Part shown: piece after piece, positions 46,757 through 56,492 of the stretch
Layout: the number at the start of each line of letters is the position of its first letter
Numbering within the stretch: the first letter of the stretch is position 1
Assembly (NCBI GenBank): GCA_009801085.1
Contig: VNWV01000003.1
Location: 2,542,001 to 2,606,000 of the forward strand
Direction of reading: 5' to 3'
Origin: Lasiodiplodia sp. COLG20
Lineage: Eukaryota; Ascomycota; Dothideomycetes; Botryosphaeriales; Botryosphaeriaceae
Length of the DNA stretch: 64,000 nt
Translations under genes and position numbers: made by a program
Notes under the pieces: generated by a model
Seen by the model: the letters and a program-made list of their open reading frames with translations, nothing else
Database searches by the model: none
Told to the model about the DNA's origin: nothing

Positions 46757-46990
46757 AGAGGGGTATTGCATCCGAAGGCTAGCGCTTTTTTTTTTTTTTT
46801 TCGCTCATGTCATGGGTAGTTGAAGCTATCATCCGGACGTGTTTGTATAATTTTTAATTCGACATTCTCGTCCGGACGATAGCTTCAACTGCCCACAAAT
46901 GTTTTCTTTCTCGTCATGAGAACTTATGGGGCATAATTATTTCATGCCCTCCAACACATCATCATCTATGCGTCACAAATTGCCTGCAGA
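46757..46990 (+). repeat. Palindromic repeat family, copy A (core inverted)
   Basis: Inverted arms 46813-46839 and 46869-46895 (27 bp, 25 matching) flank a 29-bp spacer. Outer left flank: a terminal segment with GGGTATTGCATCCGAAGG, a T run and CGCTCATGTCAT. Outer right flank: CACAAATGTT, then TCTCGTCATGAG and GGCATAAT, shared with copy B. Relative to both flanks the arms plus spacer are reversed compared with copies B, C and D. It lies in the gap between the two convergent F-box-like paralogues. No open reading frame is inside. The right boundary is approximate. Confidence 0.8.
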
Positions 46991-47385
46991 AATGAGCAAT
47001 GAGGCGGGGTTGCAATAATTCTTGATGACGCTCAAGTGACTTTGATCAATAGAAGTGTTCGTTTTCATTGATACTGATAAATGAAGCGGCTATGATTCAA
47101 TCATGCCTGTGCAACACCTAGCTGACTTTATCCACGTTGCAGCCGAAAGCTGGCGTGAATCTGTTGTTCCATGCCATGTGTAGTTTTTCTAGGAAAAATG
47201 AAGAAAGGAAAAGCCTGGTCGGTGCATGATTACGCCTAGAGTACTACTCCTCTTCACACTGACCTTTTGTTGTAGTAACCTGTTGTAGTCGCATGAATCA
47301 ACCGACCCAAAACAAATGAACATAGTTCGTTAATATCCCAGAAAGTCCCGATGTTGGTGTTCCGCATCGACCAAGTAGCAAGACA
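46991..47385. other. Intergenic, 3' flank of the second F-box-like gene
   Basis: About 395 bp with no gene or RNA recognised. It is AT-rich and continues the right flank of repeat copy A. Confidence 0.45.
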
Positions 47386-48381
47386 CTAGGTGCCCATCAA
47401 GCCCAGTGTCGTCACATCAGCGGCAACAAGAGCCTTCAGCCTCTCACGAAACTCAGCCCGGTGTCTTTCCTCTACCTGCTGCACAAAGTCGACGAAGTGC
47501 ATGCCCCACAATGACTCCCACGGAACGACTGATCCAAGCGCTTGCTTATCGAAGGGGAGGGTGAAGATGCAATCGATGGTGGCGTTCCTTGCTTCAGCAG
47601 TGCTTCCCAGCTCCCTCAACCACTTCTGTGCAGTGTCGACCGAGTGTAGCCGTTCGGCGGCAGTCGCAGGCTCCAAGTACCTCTTGAGCTCGACGACGAA
47701 GCTTTCGAGCCTCGTAGTCTTTACCATGGCGCGATGCAGGGCTCGAAACTGCGTAGGCCAAGCAGCGCACCACGGTTGAAACGTGATCTTCCTCACCCAG
47801 GTCACCGGACCGTACGCATTGTCGAATACAGCAGGGTTAGCGGGCTGTTGGCTCAGCACGAGTCTTCCCAGGAATCCCAGATCCGGCTGCCGCTCGATTT
47901 GGGCCAGCCACGCCAGAAGTGCCTTGTCCCAGGTGAAGCGGAAATGGTTCTCCCCATATAGGATTGGCATGGTCTCGTTGTAGGTCTGCTTGTTGAGTAG
48001 AAGCAGGTTGGGGACCAGTTGAATGGGCTCGACGTTGTCAATGTACAGCCTCGGACCGCCTTCGCGCTGGGGAATCATGCTGATGCGTAGGGTAACGTCG
48101 GCCTTGAGCGCATGGTTATAGATCAAGTTTTTGATTTCGCCTGAAAGCTTCGACCAGCCGATGGGCTTGTTGCCGGTCGATTGCGGGGACGGGGTGCTTG
48201 GTTGACCCATGGCTGGGGATGTCAAAGGTGCATGGTAGGATAGCTGTCGGGTGTAAGGAGAGGGCCGACTTAAGGGGTGTCGCGGGCAAGAGGCGGGTAG
48301 ACTAACCGAAGATGGCAATTTGTTGATCTGCGTGGGCAGTGATCGAGCGCAGCAACGCCAGCAAAGGACCGCAGCCGACAT
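47386..48381 (-). CDS. F-box-like/2EXR-type protein, paralogue 2
   Basis: Single exon with ATG at 48381 (331 residues). An internal ATG at 48210 (MGQPSTPSPQ) gives 274 residues and matches the paralogue better, so the true start is open. Core motifs: WSKLSGEIKNLIYNHALK, VPNLLLLNKQTYNETMPILY, GENHFRFTW, and VTWVRKITFQP, aligning with the gene at 45569. The C-terminal part (WLRELGSTAEARNATIDCIF and PWESLWGMHFVDFVQQVEE) also aligns with the equivalent part of paralogue 1. The two genes are convergent and separated by repeat copy A. Function unknown; probably protein-protein interaction. Confidence 0.75.
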   Translation of the reverse strand: MSAAVLCWRCCARSLPTQINKLPSSVSLPASCPRHPLSRPSPYTRQLSYHAPLTSPAMGQPSTPSPQSTGNKPIGWSKLSGEIKNLIYNHALKADVTLRISMIPQREGGPRLYIDNVEPIQLVPNLLLLNKQTYNETMPILYGENHFRFTWDKALLAWLAQIERQPDLGFLGRLVLSQQPANPAVFDNAYGPVTWVRKITFQPWCAAWPTQFRALHRAMVKTTRLESFVVELKRYLEPATAAERLHSVDTAQKWLRELGSTAEARNATIDCIFTLPFDKQALGSVVPWESLWGMHFVDFVQQVEERHRAEFRERLKALVAADVTTLGLMGT

Positions 48382-48779
48382 TTGATGCACAGCCACTAAT
48401 TTTCACCAAGCAGGATGACGTAGCCCTGTTCCCAGGGCCCCTTTCACATGGCCCGCAAAAGATAACACCCCACCACCTGCATTAACACTTCCTCCGACTG
48501 TGCTTACGAGAACAGGACAGAGTACGAATAAGCCACCAGAATGAGCACCCACCACGCTACTTTCGCTTACGCCTTTGCCTTTTCCCGTTCGGCGCGTCTC
48601 CTCTTTGGGCTCAAACTCAAACATACATTGCGCGGTGGCAGCACGGCAGCAAAATCGCGTTTCGAGCCCAGGGAGGTGGGGATCTATTGGTGTGACTGAC
48701 GTTGTACATACCGGGAGGAGGACCCGAGGATATGGTGTCATTATGCCTCACCAGTCCTCATTACGAGAAACAACATATG
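48382..48779. other. Intergenic, promoter of paralogue 2 and left flank of repeat copy B
   Basis: About 400 bp. Only short uninformative open frames occur. The last ~55 bp match the right flank of repeat copy A in reverse orientation. Confidence 0.45.
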
Positions 48780-48916
48780 TGGGTAGTTGAAGCTATCATC
48801 CGGACGTGTTTGTACAATTTTTAATTCGACATTCTCGTCCAGACGATAGCTTCAAGTGTCCATGACATGAGCGAAAAAAGCGCTAACCTTCGGACGCAAT
48901 ACCCTTCTGTGCACAT
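48730..48916 (-). repeat. Palindromic repeat family, copy B
   Basis: Arms at 48780-48806 and 48836-48862 with a 29-bp spacer that differs from copy A by one base. Read on the minus strand it has the order terminal segment (GGGTATTGCGTCCGAAGG), GCGCTTTTTT, CGCTCATGTCAT, arm, spacer, arm, CACATATGTTG, TCTCGTAATGAG. This copy is a good reference for the full element. It lies between the F-box-like gene and the epimerase-like gene. Confidence 0.8.
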
Positions 48917-48982
48917 ATAGCTGATTTACAATCTTGACTAGCATGCTTTAGCAGATCCCTCGATCTCCAATTCAAATGACCA

Positions 48983-50089
48983 TCAGTGATGCGTCTCCAA
49001 CGCCGTCCTGATATCCTCCCTCAGTCCCTTCATCCACTCTCCATGTCCTCTGGTTGGTTTCCAACCCAATCTCTTCGCCACGCTTGGGATCGTTTTCCCA
49101 TTGCTCGCCAACCCTAATTCCACCATCTCCTCGTCCGCATGCCCTAGATACGCCTCCGCGAAGATCCTCGTCCCCTCTGGTACTCCAACCCTCTCCACCT
49201 GTGTATCCTTTACCCTCCCCTCCTCGCAGCACACCTCGGCGACTGCTTCAGCAACTTCCAGCCAGGAGTGGTGTCCGTTTGCACTGAAGATAATGCCCTT
49301 CTTCCCCGTCGGCAGGTGTGCCCCACTCCTCTCCAACACGTCCACAACAAGCAACTCGTACAACTCTGCCAAATCCTCCACATGTACATGGTCCCACGCC
49401 CCCTTCCCCCCGCCCATCACCACCGGCCTGCCCCGCGCCAGCGCCGCTTTAACATACGCCGGCACCTGCACGCTCTGCCTGTTGAACAGGCCCGTCCCGC
49501 GGCCGTAGATGGTGGGCGGCATGACGACCAGCGTCTTGACGCCGAGCTCCAGGCCGGCGTCGACGACGGCGAGCTCTGCTCCGCGCTGCACGTACGGGTG
49601 CGCCGCCTCGACGCGCTTCTCCCACGCGTACACGTCGTCGACGGCGTCGTCGAACTCGCGCTTGCTCTCCGTCCACGCGCCCGAGATGCCGCGGTCCGCC
49701 ACGTTCGACGTGCCCGACAGGTGCAAGAGCCACACGTCGTCGTCGTTGCCGGTCCGGGCTTTGCGCTGCGCCAGTCCCTGCAGCAGCGCCAGGGCGGATG
49801 CGGCGTGGTACCCCAGCGCGGCGTTGATGACGAGGTCGGCTTGCGCCGCCGCCGCGGTCGTGGCTTCGAGGTCGTCGAGGTCGGCGTAGACGATTGCGCG
49901 GACGCGCGGGCTGTCACCACTGTTGTTGTTGTAGGTGTTGTTGAGGGTGGCGGCGCGGTCGGCTCCGCGGACGAGGCAGGTGATGGTGGCAGAGCGGAGG
50001 GCCGGGGAAGACGAATTGAGGAGAGTCGTGAGGATCGTGCCACCGACGTAGCCAGTGGCGCCGGTGAGGAGGATTTGAGGAGTCTGCAT
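48983..50089 (-). CDS. NAD-dependent epimerase/dehydratase-like protein (extended SDR)
   Basis: Single exon of 368 residues. The N-terminal Rossmann motif is ILLTGATGYVGGTILTTLL (TGxxGxxG). Then come LHLSGTSNVADRG and VVMPPTIYGRGTGLFNR, and the C-terminus is WKPTRGHGEWMKGLREDI. The family comprises nucleoside-diphosphate-sugar epimerase-like proteins. The YxxxK catalytic pair is not obvious in the expected place; YAWEKRVEAAH (Tyr..Lys spacing YAWEK) is the best candidate. No leader or membrane segment. The substrate is unknown; it could act on a sugar nucleotide or simply be a nucleotide-binding oxidoreductase of general metabolism. Confidence 0.8.
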   Translation of the reverse strand: MQTPQILLTGATGYVGGTILTTLLNSSSPALRSATITCLVRGADRAATLNNTYNNNSGDSPRVRAIVYADLDDLEATTAAAAQADLVINAALGYHAASALALLQGLAQRKARTGNDDDVWLLHLSGTSNVADRGISGAWTESKREFDDAVDDVYAWEKRVEAAHPYVQRGAELAVVDAGLELGVKTLVVMPPTIYGRGTGLFNRQSVQVPAYVKAALARGRPVVMGGGKGAWDHVHVEDLAELYELLVVDVLERSGAHLPTGKKGIIFSANGHHSWLEVAEAVAEVCCEEGRVKDTQVERVGVPEGTRIFAEAYLGHADEEMVELGLASNGKTIPSVAKRLGWKPTRGHGEWMKGLREDIRTALETHH

Positions 50090-50423
50090 GTTTGGTGGTC
50101 ACTTGGCTTTTGTGGATGGTCTGTATTTTACAGGTGTATAGATTAAAGCAAAGTATCAAAAAATATGTCTCTTGCTTGCCTCGATCTCGAGACCCCACCA
50201 CACGCCCCCCGCAGTTTTATCTTCAGAAGGAACAATGGCAGTATACTTCCCAAATGGAGAGTCTGGAATTAACTCCTCTTATCTCCTTCTGCGGCCGATT
50301 AACTCCGGCATCACCCCTGGCTTGAGTATCATATAAGGAACCAATAGCTGTGCTCTTACGTCAGCATACAGTGAAACCTGAGTCCATAGAGAAATATCAA
50401 AGCTGAGCACTAGGTGAGGTTTT

Positions 50424-50530
50424 CGCCCATGTCGTGGGTACTTGAAGCTATCGTCCGGACGAGAATGTCAAATTAAAAATTGTACAAACACGTCCGGACG
50501 ATAGCTTTAACTACCCATGTGTTGTAATTA
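50424..50530 (+). repeat. Palindromic repeat family, copy C
   Basis: Arms 50435-50461 and 50491-50517 around a 29-bp spacer (50462-50490), with the flank CGCCCATGTCGT on the left. The arms are almost perfect inverted repeats. Spacer orientation relative to the left flank agrees with copies B and D and is opposite to copy A. Confidence 0.8.
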
Positions 50531-50793
50531 TTTATTTTTGAAAAAATCTGATGAATACATAGAATGATCTATAAGCATTCTATTTCTATGAAGATACGGA
50601 GATGGTCATAAACTTCGAAAACGACAAACTCGAGATGTATAAGGAAGGCTACTCGGTGTTGTACAAGAACAATCTTACGTTTAGGGACGGGGATACTCTA
50701 GACATATTCTTGATCCATACGAAGTTTAATAAAGTCCGGTGTAGCGCCGAATTTCCGATCCAGAAAGATACGAAAGCTAGTTTCATCTTTTTC

Positions 50794-50989
50794 CGCTCAT
50801 GTCATAGGTAGTTGAAGCTATCGTGCAGACGCAAATGTCGAACTAAAAAAATATACACTCCGATCCGGATGATAGCTTCTATTGCCCAGATATATTATTC
50901 TTTACAAAGAACATTGCTAAAGTCATGATTGCCCATATCCTGAGGCACTACTATTCTTCGCGCTATGTAACATTCGGTTGCAATACCCC
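50794..50989 (+). repeat. Palindromic repeat family, copy D
   Basis: Left flank CGCTCATGTCAT at 50794, arms about 50805-50831 and 50861-50888, spacer 50832-50860 (diverged). The right half is long, with CATGATTGCCCAT, CTTCGCGCTA and the terminal GGTTGCAATACCCC, a segment also seen in copy G. It therefore shows the right terminus of the element. Confidence 0.75.
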
Positions 50990-51333
50990 ATGAGTGCTGG
51001 GAAACGAGATACGGGACAGAGAGGGCGTTGCACTCACTGCGGTGTCGTCGAATAAACACTTAAAATAATGATGTGCTATAATTGTCTTTGATCGATTGTC
51101 GCAAATCACTTGCACTATTCTCACTGATGATACTCATCATAGACCTAAAGTGGTGAGGTAGTATAAATGGAAGGAGAGTCCGACTGAATGGCATTGCGTC
51201 ATCACGTGTCAACCCGACGCGCGACGACACGAAATCCGACGCGTCTGCCGTCTCGCCAAAACCACGAGCACAGCCCGCCATCTCTTCCGACAACCTCACC
51301 CCCACCGCCAGTACCGCTCCTGCACCGGTTGCA

Positions 51334-52629
51334 ATGGCCAACTTTTTTGATCTCAAGGCGCGGCAAGCTGCAGCCGCCGCCGCAAGCTCCTCCAAAGCTC
51401 CTACCACCAAGCCTGAGACCAGCAGCCTACAGCCCTGGGTCGAGAAATAGTGCGTGACTCCCAATGCTCTCAGCCGTTCTTCTAGCTATAGCTGAAGGAA
51501 CCTCAGCTAATCTCTATGATTCTCTCACAGCCGTCCGAAGTCCCTCAACGATGTCAACGGTCAAGACCACACCGTAACCGTCCTCTCGCGCACCCTCCAA
51601 TCCTCCAACCTCCCACACATGCTCTTTTACGGCCCCCCTGGCACCGGCAAAACCTCCACGATCCTCGCACTCGCCAAACAACTCTACGGACCCGAGCTCA
51701 TCAAAACGCGCGTCCTCGAACTCAACGCCTCCGACGAGCGCGGCATCGCCATCGTTCGCGAAAAGGTCAAAAACTTCGCGCGGCAGCAGCTGTCCAATCC
51801 GCCGGCGGGGCCCGCGGGCGTCGAGTACCGCAAGCGCTACCCGTGCCCGCCCTTCAAGATCATCGTCCTGGACGAGGCGGACAGCATGACGCAGGACGCG
51901 CAGAGCGCGCTGCGCCGCACCATGGAGACGTACTCGCGCATCACGCGCTTCTGCCTCGTCTGCAACTACGTCACCCGCATCATCGACCCCCTCGCAAGCC
52001 GTTGCTCCAAGTTCCGCTTCAAGAGCCTCGACGAGGGCAGCGCCGCCAGGCGGCTCGAGGAGATTGCCGGCGCCGAGGGCGTCACGCTGGGCGAGGGCGC
52101 GGTCGATGCGCTGGTGCGCGTCAGCGAGGGCGATTTGCGGAAGGCCATTACGTTCCTGCAGAGCGCGGCGAGGTTGGTGGGCGCCGTCAAAGTGGCGGAG
52201 CAGCAACATCCGAAGAAGAAGGGGGCGAAGGTCGTAGACGAGGATGATGATGCGATGGATGTGGACGAGCAGGGCGGTGGGAAGAAGAAGCCCGTTTCGG
52301 TGCCCGTGATCGAAGAGATCGCGGGCGTGATACCGGGTCCGACGATGGAGCGCCTATATGAGGCCATGCAGCCACGCGCGAAGGGCAAGGTCTACACCGA
52401 CGTCGCGCAGGCGGTTGAGGACATGGTGGCGGACGGCTGGAGCGCGACGCAACTGGTCGCACAGCTGTACGAGATGGTGCTGTTCGATGAAAAGGTCGAG
52501 GATCTCAAGAAGAACAAGATCGCCCTGGTCTTCTCGGAGACGGACAAGAGGCTGGTTGATGGTGCAGACGAGCACTTGGAGATCCTGGATTTGTGCTTGA
52601 GGATTGCGGGCATTCTGGCTGATGGTTGA
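51334..52629 (+). CDS. RFC2: Replication factor C small subunit (yeast Rfc2 / human RFC4 type)
   Basis: Exons 51334-51449 and 51531-52629 give 404 residues. The intron splits the conserved WVEKYRPK block ([13 protein letters not shown]), which fixes the start at [16 protein letters not shown]+ motifs: Walker [21 protein letters not shown], Walker [21 protein letters not shown], sensor 1 [20 protein letters not shown] containing the clamp-loader SRC motif. The signature [20 protein letters not shown] is typical of Rfc2/RFC4. An acidic low-complexity insert ([14 protein letters not shown]) near residues 245-260 is a fungal addition. The protein is part of the nuclear RFC complex that loads PCNA on primed DNA and supports checkpoint clamp loaders. 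Confidence 0.93.
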
Positions 52630-53349
52630 ATGTGCGATGCATGTATGCGAGCAAACAACGGGAGAGAGAAAGCATTTTCGGACCGGGCAAAAGGAATTGG
52701 CGTTAGGTACATACCACAAGCATGTTAGCTGATGGGCGGGCTTCTGAACTGGACGATGTTATCGAAAACAAATCATCACTTCCTCTACCATGTGTGGGCT
52801 TGTCACATCCGCTCGGCGATTTCTGGAATATCAATGCGCGGAATGCAAATGAATATGAGAGCTGAAGGCTCGCACAAAGGACAGCAGGGTTAAGAACAGG
52901 GTGTACATAGCTGTGTGCTTGTCCTATGATAGCAGGTGCCAAGGAAGAATAGCCAACTTACGTGAGAAGTAGGAACCATGGTCCGGACATAAACGTGAAA
53001 CTACACATTTATGTCCGCATGACTTCAGCTACCCATGAAATGCGGAAACCGACAGTAGCATGCGGCTGCAACACCCTTCTGTATCTAATATTTATTCGCT
53101 AATGAATGCGGACGTAACGACCATATAATCAACCGAGAGAGCAAATCTGGAGAAAGAAAAAAAGGGCACTTCGGGGTCAGCGAAGTCCGCGCAAGCATCC
53201 TGTCACAAATGTAACGCCCTGCTAAAATGCAACTCGGTCCATGTTTAAGCATCGCGCCCCTTTCCTGGTTATCACGCCGTAGCAATGCAAAACACTCAGT
53301 CCTCCCAAGCGTCAATCCATCCATCCCGATCGCCATTCTTTTTCGTCCT
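52630..53349. other. Intergenic 720 bp between convergent genes, with a repeat remnant
   Basis: Contains repeat copy F at 52972-53080; otherwise no gene recognised. Confidence 0.5.
52972..53080 (-). repeat. Palindromic repeat family, diverged copy F
   Basis: On the minus strand: terminal-like AGAAGGGTGTTGCAGCCGCA, then CATGGGTAGCTGAAGTCATG, a 20-bp spacer and a diverged right arm ATGTCCGGACC. Same order of parts as copy B but clearly more mutated, which suggests an older insertion. Confidence 0.55.
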
Positions 53350-54845
53350 TCAACGCCCTCCCCTTGGTCTCTGCTGCTTATCTTGTATGAGCCTGCTGCC
53401 TACTCTCAAAGCAACGTATTTATCAATGAGTGGATCGTATGCAGCGGTCACGTCCAATACCGTCCTAGCCTTGTCACCACGGATCTCAATCAAGCCCGTC
53501 ACGAGGATTGTGCCACGCGGAGGTTCGAGCTGTGGGCGCTTCCAGTTCTTCAGCAGTACCGTCGAAAAGATCGTTAAAGCAATTGATTGGGGAGGAACAG
53601 GCTCGAACTCCGGAAGATTGGTGTGCTTTTCCGCAGCCGCCGTCTTGCCCGCTGTGTTCGTATTCGCGTTCGGATCAGCATTGGCCACGGTCCGCTCGGA
53701 AGTGTTCGGGGGTGCGAGCGGGCGGTTAGAACCTTCTTGATTCGCTCGCTGCATGGCCGCCAGATGTCGTTCCAGGACATCGATAGTGGGGTTGACCTTT
53801 GGGCGCAGGCCAACCCACTCTCGAAACTTGTTCATCTGTACGTGGAAGAGGTACTGGGTGCTAGCCAGTGCTCCAGAGGCGACGGCTACCGGCCAGAGTG
53901 CACGTTTCAACCTCTGGTAGTTGATTTGATCTACAGGACGTCGTGTCCAGGCAATGTAGTCGTCGGCGATCTCAATTCTGCAGACCGTTAGTAGCCAGAT
54001 CTACAGTTGATAACAACAAAGTATTCCGACAGCAGGACCTCATAGTATCTTCAGAATTCGAGGCGCCTGGACAGCAGACGTTTGTTTGGTGAATGAGCCG
54101 CATTCCGCAGTAATGCCAACAGTGGTCCAGGCGATACGACTATGCTAGTGAATCCACACTTTTGGGGTAACTCACCCTGCACGTTCATATTCCTGAGGAG
54201 GTCCGTCTGGGAAGACAATATCGAGCCAATACCGACCCCTCGTAACGTCCACATGGCCAAGACGCTTCGCAGCCGGATCGCGTGCAATATGATTGCGTAC
54301 TAGACTTACGAGCTTATCTGCGATACGTCAGTCATAAACATTAGCCATCAGGGCAGCCATACATACGGCGTATCTGCTCGTGCCGCTTCTGGTCGGCGGC
54401 CACTTTCTTGAATTCCTGCCATTCTGGATCAGAGCCCCTGTAGAATCTGCGCGGTACCGGCTTCGCCCAGCCTAGGGGAATGAACAGAGCATCGTCTTCC
54501 CATTCTTCATCTTCTTCCCAATCACCCTCCTCGTCGTCCTCTCCTTCCTCTTCGTCCACAATCTCGATTGTAGGTCCCAGGACGAAGTGTATCCAGGTGA
54601 AAGCGGCGCCAGTGTAAATGGTTCCAGCAAGTAAGCGCCTAAAAGGAAATGTATTAGCAGTGTTCTATCGGACAGACAGACAGGCAATTCAGCTGAGCGA
54701 CGCACTTCCAGGTGAAGAAGCGGCGCTTGAAGCGCACAGGCTGTACGTTTACGGTCGAAGCATGGCGCGCAAACGGTTGCCGACGGACGACGGGGGCGAC
54801 GTGGCGGAATGCGCAAAGCGGTCGTACGGCAGATGGCTTAAACAT
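53350..54845 (-). CDS. Predicted mitochondrial protein, unknown function
   Basis: Exons 54845-54706, 54638-54367, 54317-54176 and 53977-53350 give 393 residues. The N-terminus is Arg-rich with no acidic residues (MFKPSAVRPLCAFRHVAPVV, then RRQPFARHAST), a typical mitochondrial presequence. A hydrophobic stretch RLLAGTIYTGAAFTWIHFVL follows, then a strongly acidic block (EEEGEDDEEGDWEEDEEWED), a conserved central part (LVSLVRNHIARDPAAKRLGH), and a second hydrophobic segment (ALWPVAVASGALASTQYLF). The pattern suggests an inner-membrane protein with one or two spans. The family was not recognised with certainty. All junctions keep frame, including a 198-nt third intron. The divergent neighbour starts 401 bp away. 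Confidence 0.72.
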
Positions 54846-55246
54846 GGGAAAGGAATGACTCGGAGAGCTAGATGGCGGCGGACATGAACGGAGCGCGCGG
54901 AGTGTGACGCGCGACGAGGATGGGCGAGGGAGCACGGTGACGTCTGCAGCAGCGATAGATTCGGCGCCCGGGTGTGGGGTGGTGGACGAGGCAAGTGTTG
55001 GAGTCGGGGAGAGATAACTATGGCGGCGAAAGCGGCGCAAGGCGTTCACAAGATGCCGGGCGGATGATGAACATGGCCCGGTCGCGCTGCTTCGAATGAG
55101 CTCCCGCCGGGCTGCGACCCGGCGTCGGCGCCTTGTTTCGCCGCTCCATCCATGCTGAACGGCAGCAGCAGCCAGCATCATCGCGCGGCCCAGCTTGCAG
55201 CTGCTCCAAGTCCCGCATCCATCTCCACATCCGCCAACCACTCATC
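54846..55246. promoter_or_regulatory. Shared promoter region between mitochondrial-protein and Vps3844-like genes
   Basis: 401 bp separate the two divergent start codons. The sequence is GC-rich with no evident TATA box, as usual for housekeeping genes. Confidence 0.45.
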
Positions 55247-56492
55247 ATGAGGCTGTCAGGCAGCTTCGTCGCCCCCTCTCTGCTCGGCCTGGCCGCTGCT
55301 GCAGCTCCGCAGGCCCGTGTCTTCGTCCAGGACCTCGACGCGCCAGCGCACCTCGGCACCCAAACAGCTCCTACTCTGAGCCCCGACACCGCCCGTCTGG
55401 TATTCGCGCAGAGGCTGGGCCTCTCACAGTACCACAGCCTGAAGCATACCGACGACGACACCATCCAGTACATCAACGACTTTGGCGGCTCGCGGCACCA
55501 GCTGTTTGATGATGATCGGTTCGGCGATGAGGCCAAGCACGTTATGCTCGTCGTTGAGGGCGTGAAGGACACTGCTGGTGGGACGCATCCATCTGGACAT
55601 CAACTGCAACTGCTGACGTGACATCCGTGTAGTCCTGGACTCTGCGTCCTTCTCTCTCTCTGAGACCCCCGGCGCCGATGCCACCTCTCGTTTGCTCGAG
55701 GACTTTAGCATCCAGTCTGAGCATCTTTTTTCCACTGCCGGAGCTTCTGACAAGAACACTATTCCTAAGGCGATCAAAAACGTTCTGGATAAGGTTTCTG
55801 AGGATGTCGAGACCAGGCTCAGCAATGGTATCCTGCTCGCCCACATCCGCAATAGCGATAACAACGACTACTCTTCGACCATTCGCGAGCTGGCCGATCT
55901 GTGCTCCTCCAAGTGGCCCCTCACCGTCGCCGTGATGCCGCCTTCCGGCAGCTTTTCGAAGCGCTCGGCAAACGCCTGGGGAGAGTACGAAGTTCCCAAG
56001 CGTTCTGCCACGGCTGATCGCAAGCGTCCTGAGGCCATCCTCGCCGAAATCCCCGACGACTTCACCCAGCGCGTCAACAGGACGGATGCTCTGAAGGCAC
56101 CGAAGAGCCCAAACAATGCCACCATCAAGGGCATCCTGCCCGCCTGCTTCTCGTCCAAGGACGCGTGCGAGTCGGCGACCAACGACTGCAGTGGCCGCGG
56201 CTCGTGCGTTAAGAAGTACACGGACAAGGACAACAACAACAAGGCTTGCTACACTTGCAAGTGCAAGGCCCAGGTCCGGACCAACAAGGACGGCAGCAAG
56301 AAGACGGCCTACTACGGCGGCCCCGCTTGCCAGAAGAAGGACGTCGTCATGCCCTTCTGGCTGTTCACCGGCTTTGCAGTTGCAATGGCTTTCTTGCTCA
56401 GTTACGGTATCGGATTGCTCTACACCATGGGCAATGAGGAGCTTCCTAGCGTCATTGGCGCTGGTGTCTCTGGCGCTTCGTCGAGGCGCTAA
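55247..56492 (+). CDS. Vps3844-like vacuolar sorting protein (DUF3844)
   Basis: Exons 55247-55577 and 55633-56492 give 396 residues. Signal peptide MRLSGSFVAPSLLGLAAAAA, a lumenal domain beginning with VFVQDLDAPAHLG, then a C-terminal Cys-rich EGF-like module (CFSSKDACESATNDCSGRGS, CYTCKCKAQ, GPACQKKD). A single membrane span follows (MPFWLFTGFAVAMAFLLSYG) and a short cytosolic tail. This is the DUF3844/Vps3844 architecture. Known family members act in the endomembrane system, presumably in protein sorting to the vacuole; the molecular role is poorly defined. The ATG at 55247 is chosen because it gives a signal peptide; the frame is open further upstream. Confidence 0.87.

Larger units (their letters stand above)
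50090..51333. other. Intergenic 1.24 kb with two palindromic repeats
   Basis: Promoters of the epimerase-like gene (minus) and RFC2-like gene (plus), interrupted by repeat copies C and D about 370 bp apart in the same orientation. A 69-codon open frame at 50602-50811 lies between them and runs into copy D; it has no recognisable motif. Confidence 0.5.

Noticed and set aside
49268..50146. 292-codon plus-strand open frame over the epimerase-like gene
   Set aside because: Shadow of a GC-rich coding region: Arg/His/Val-rich, with no motif.
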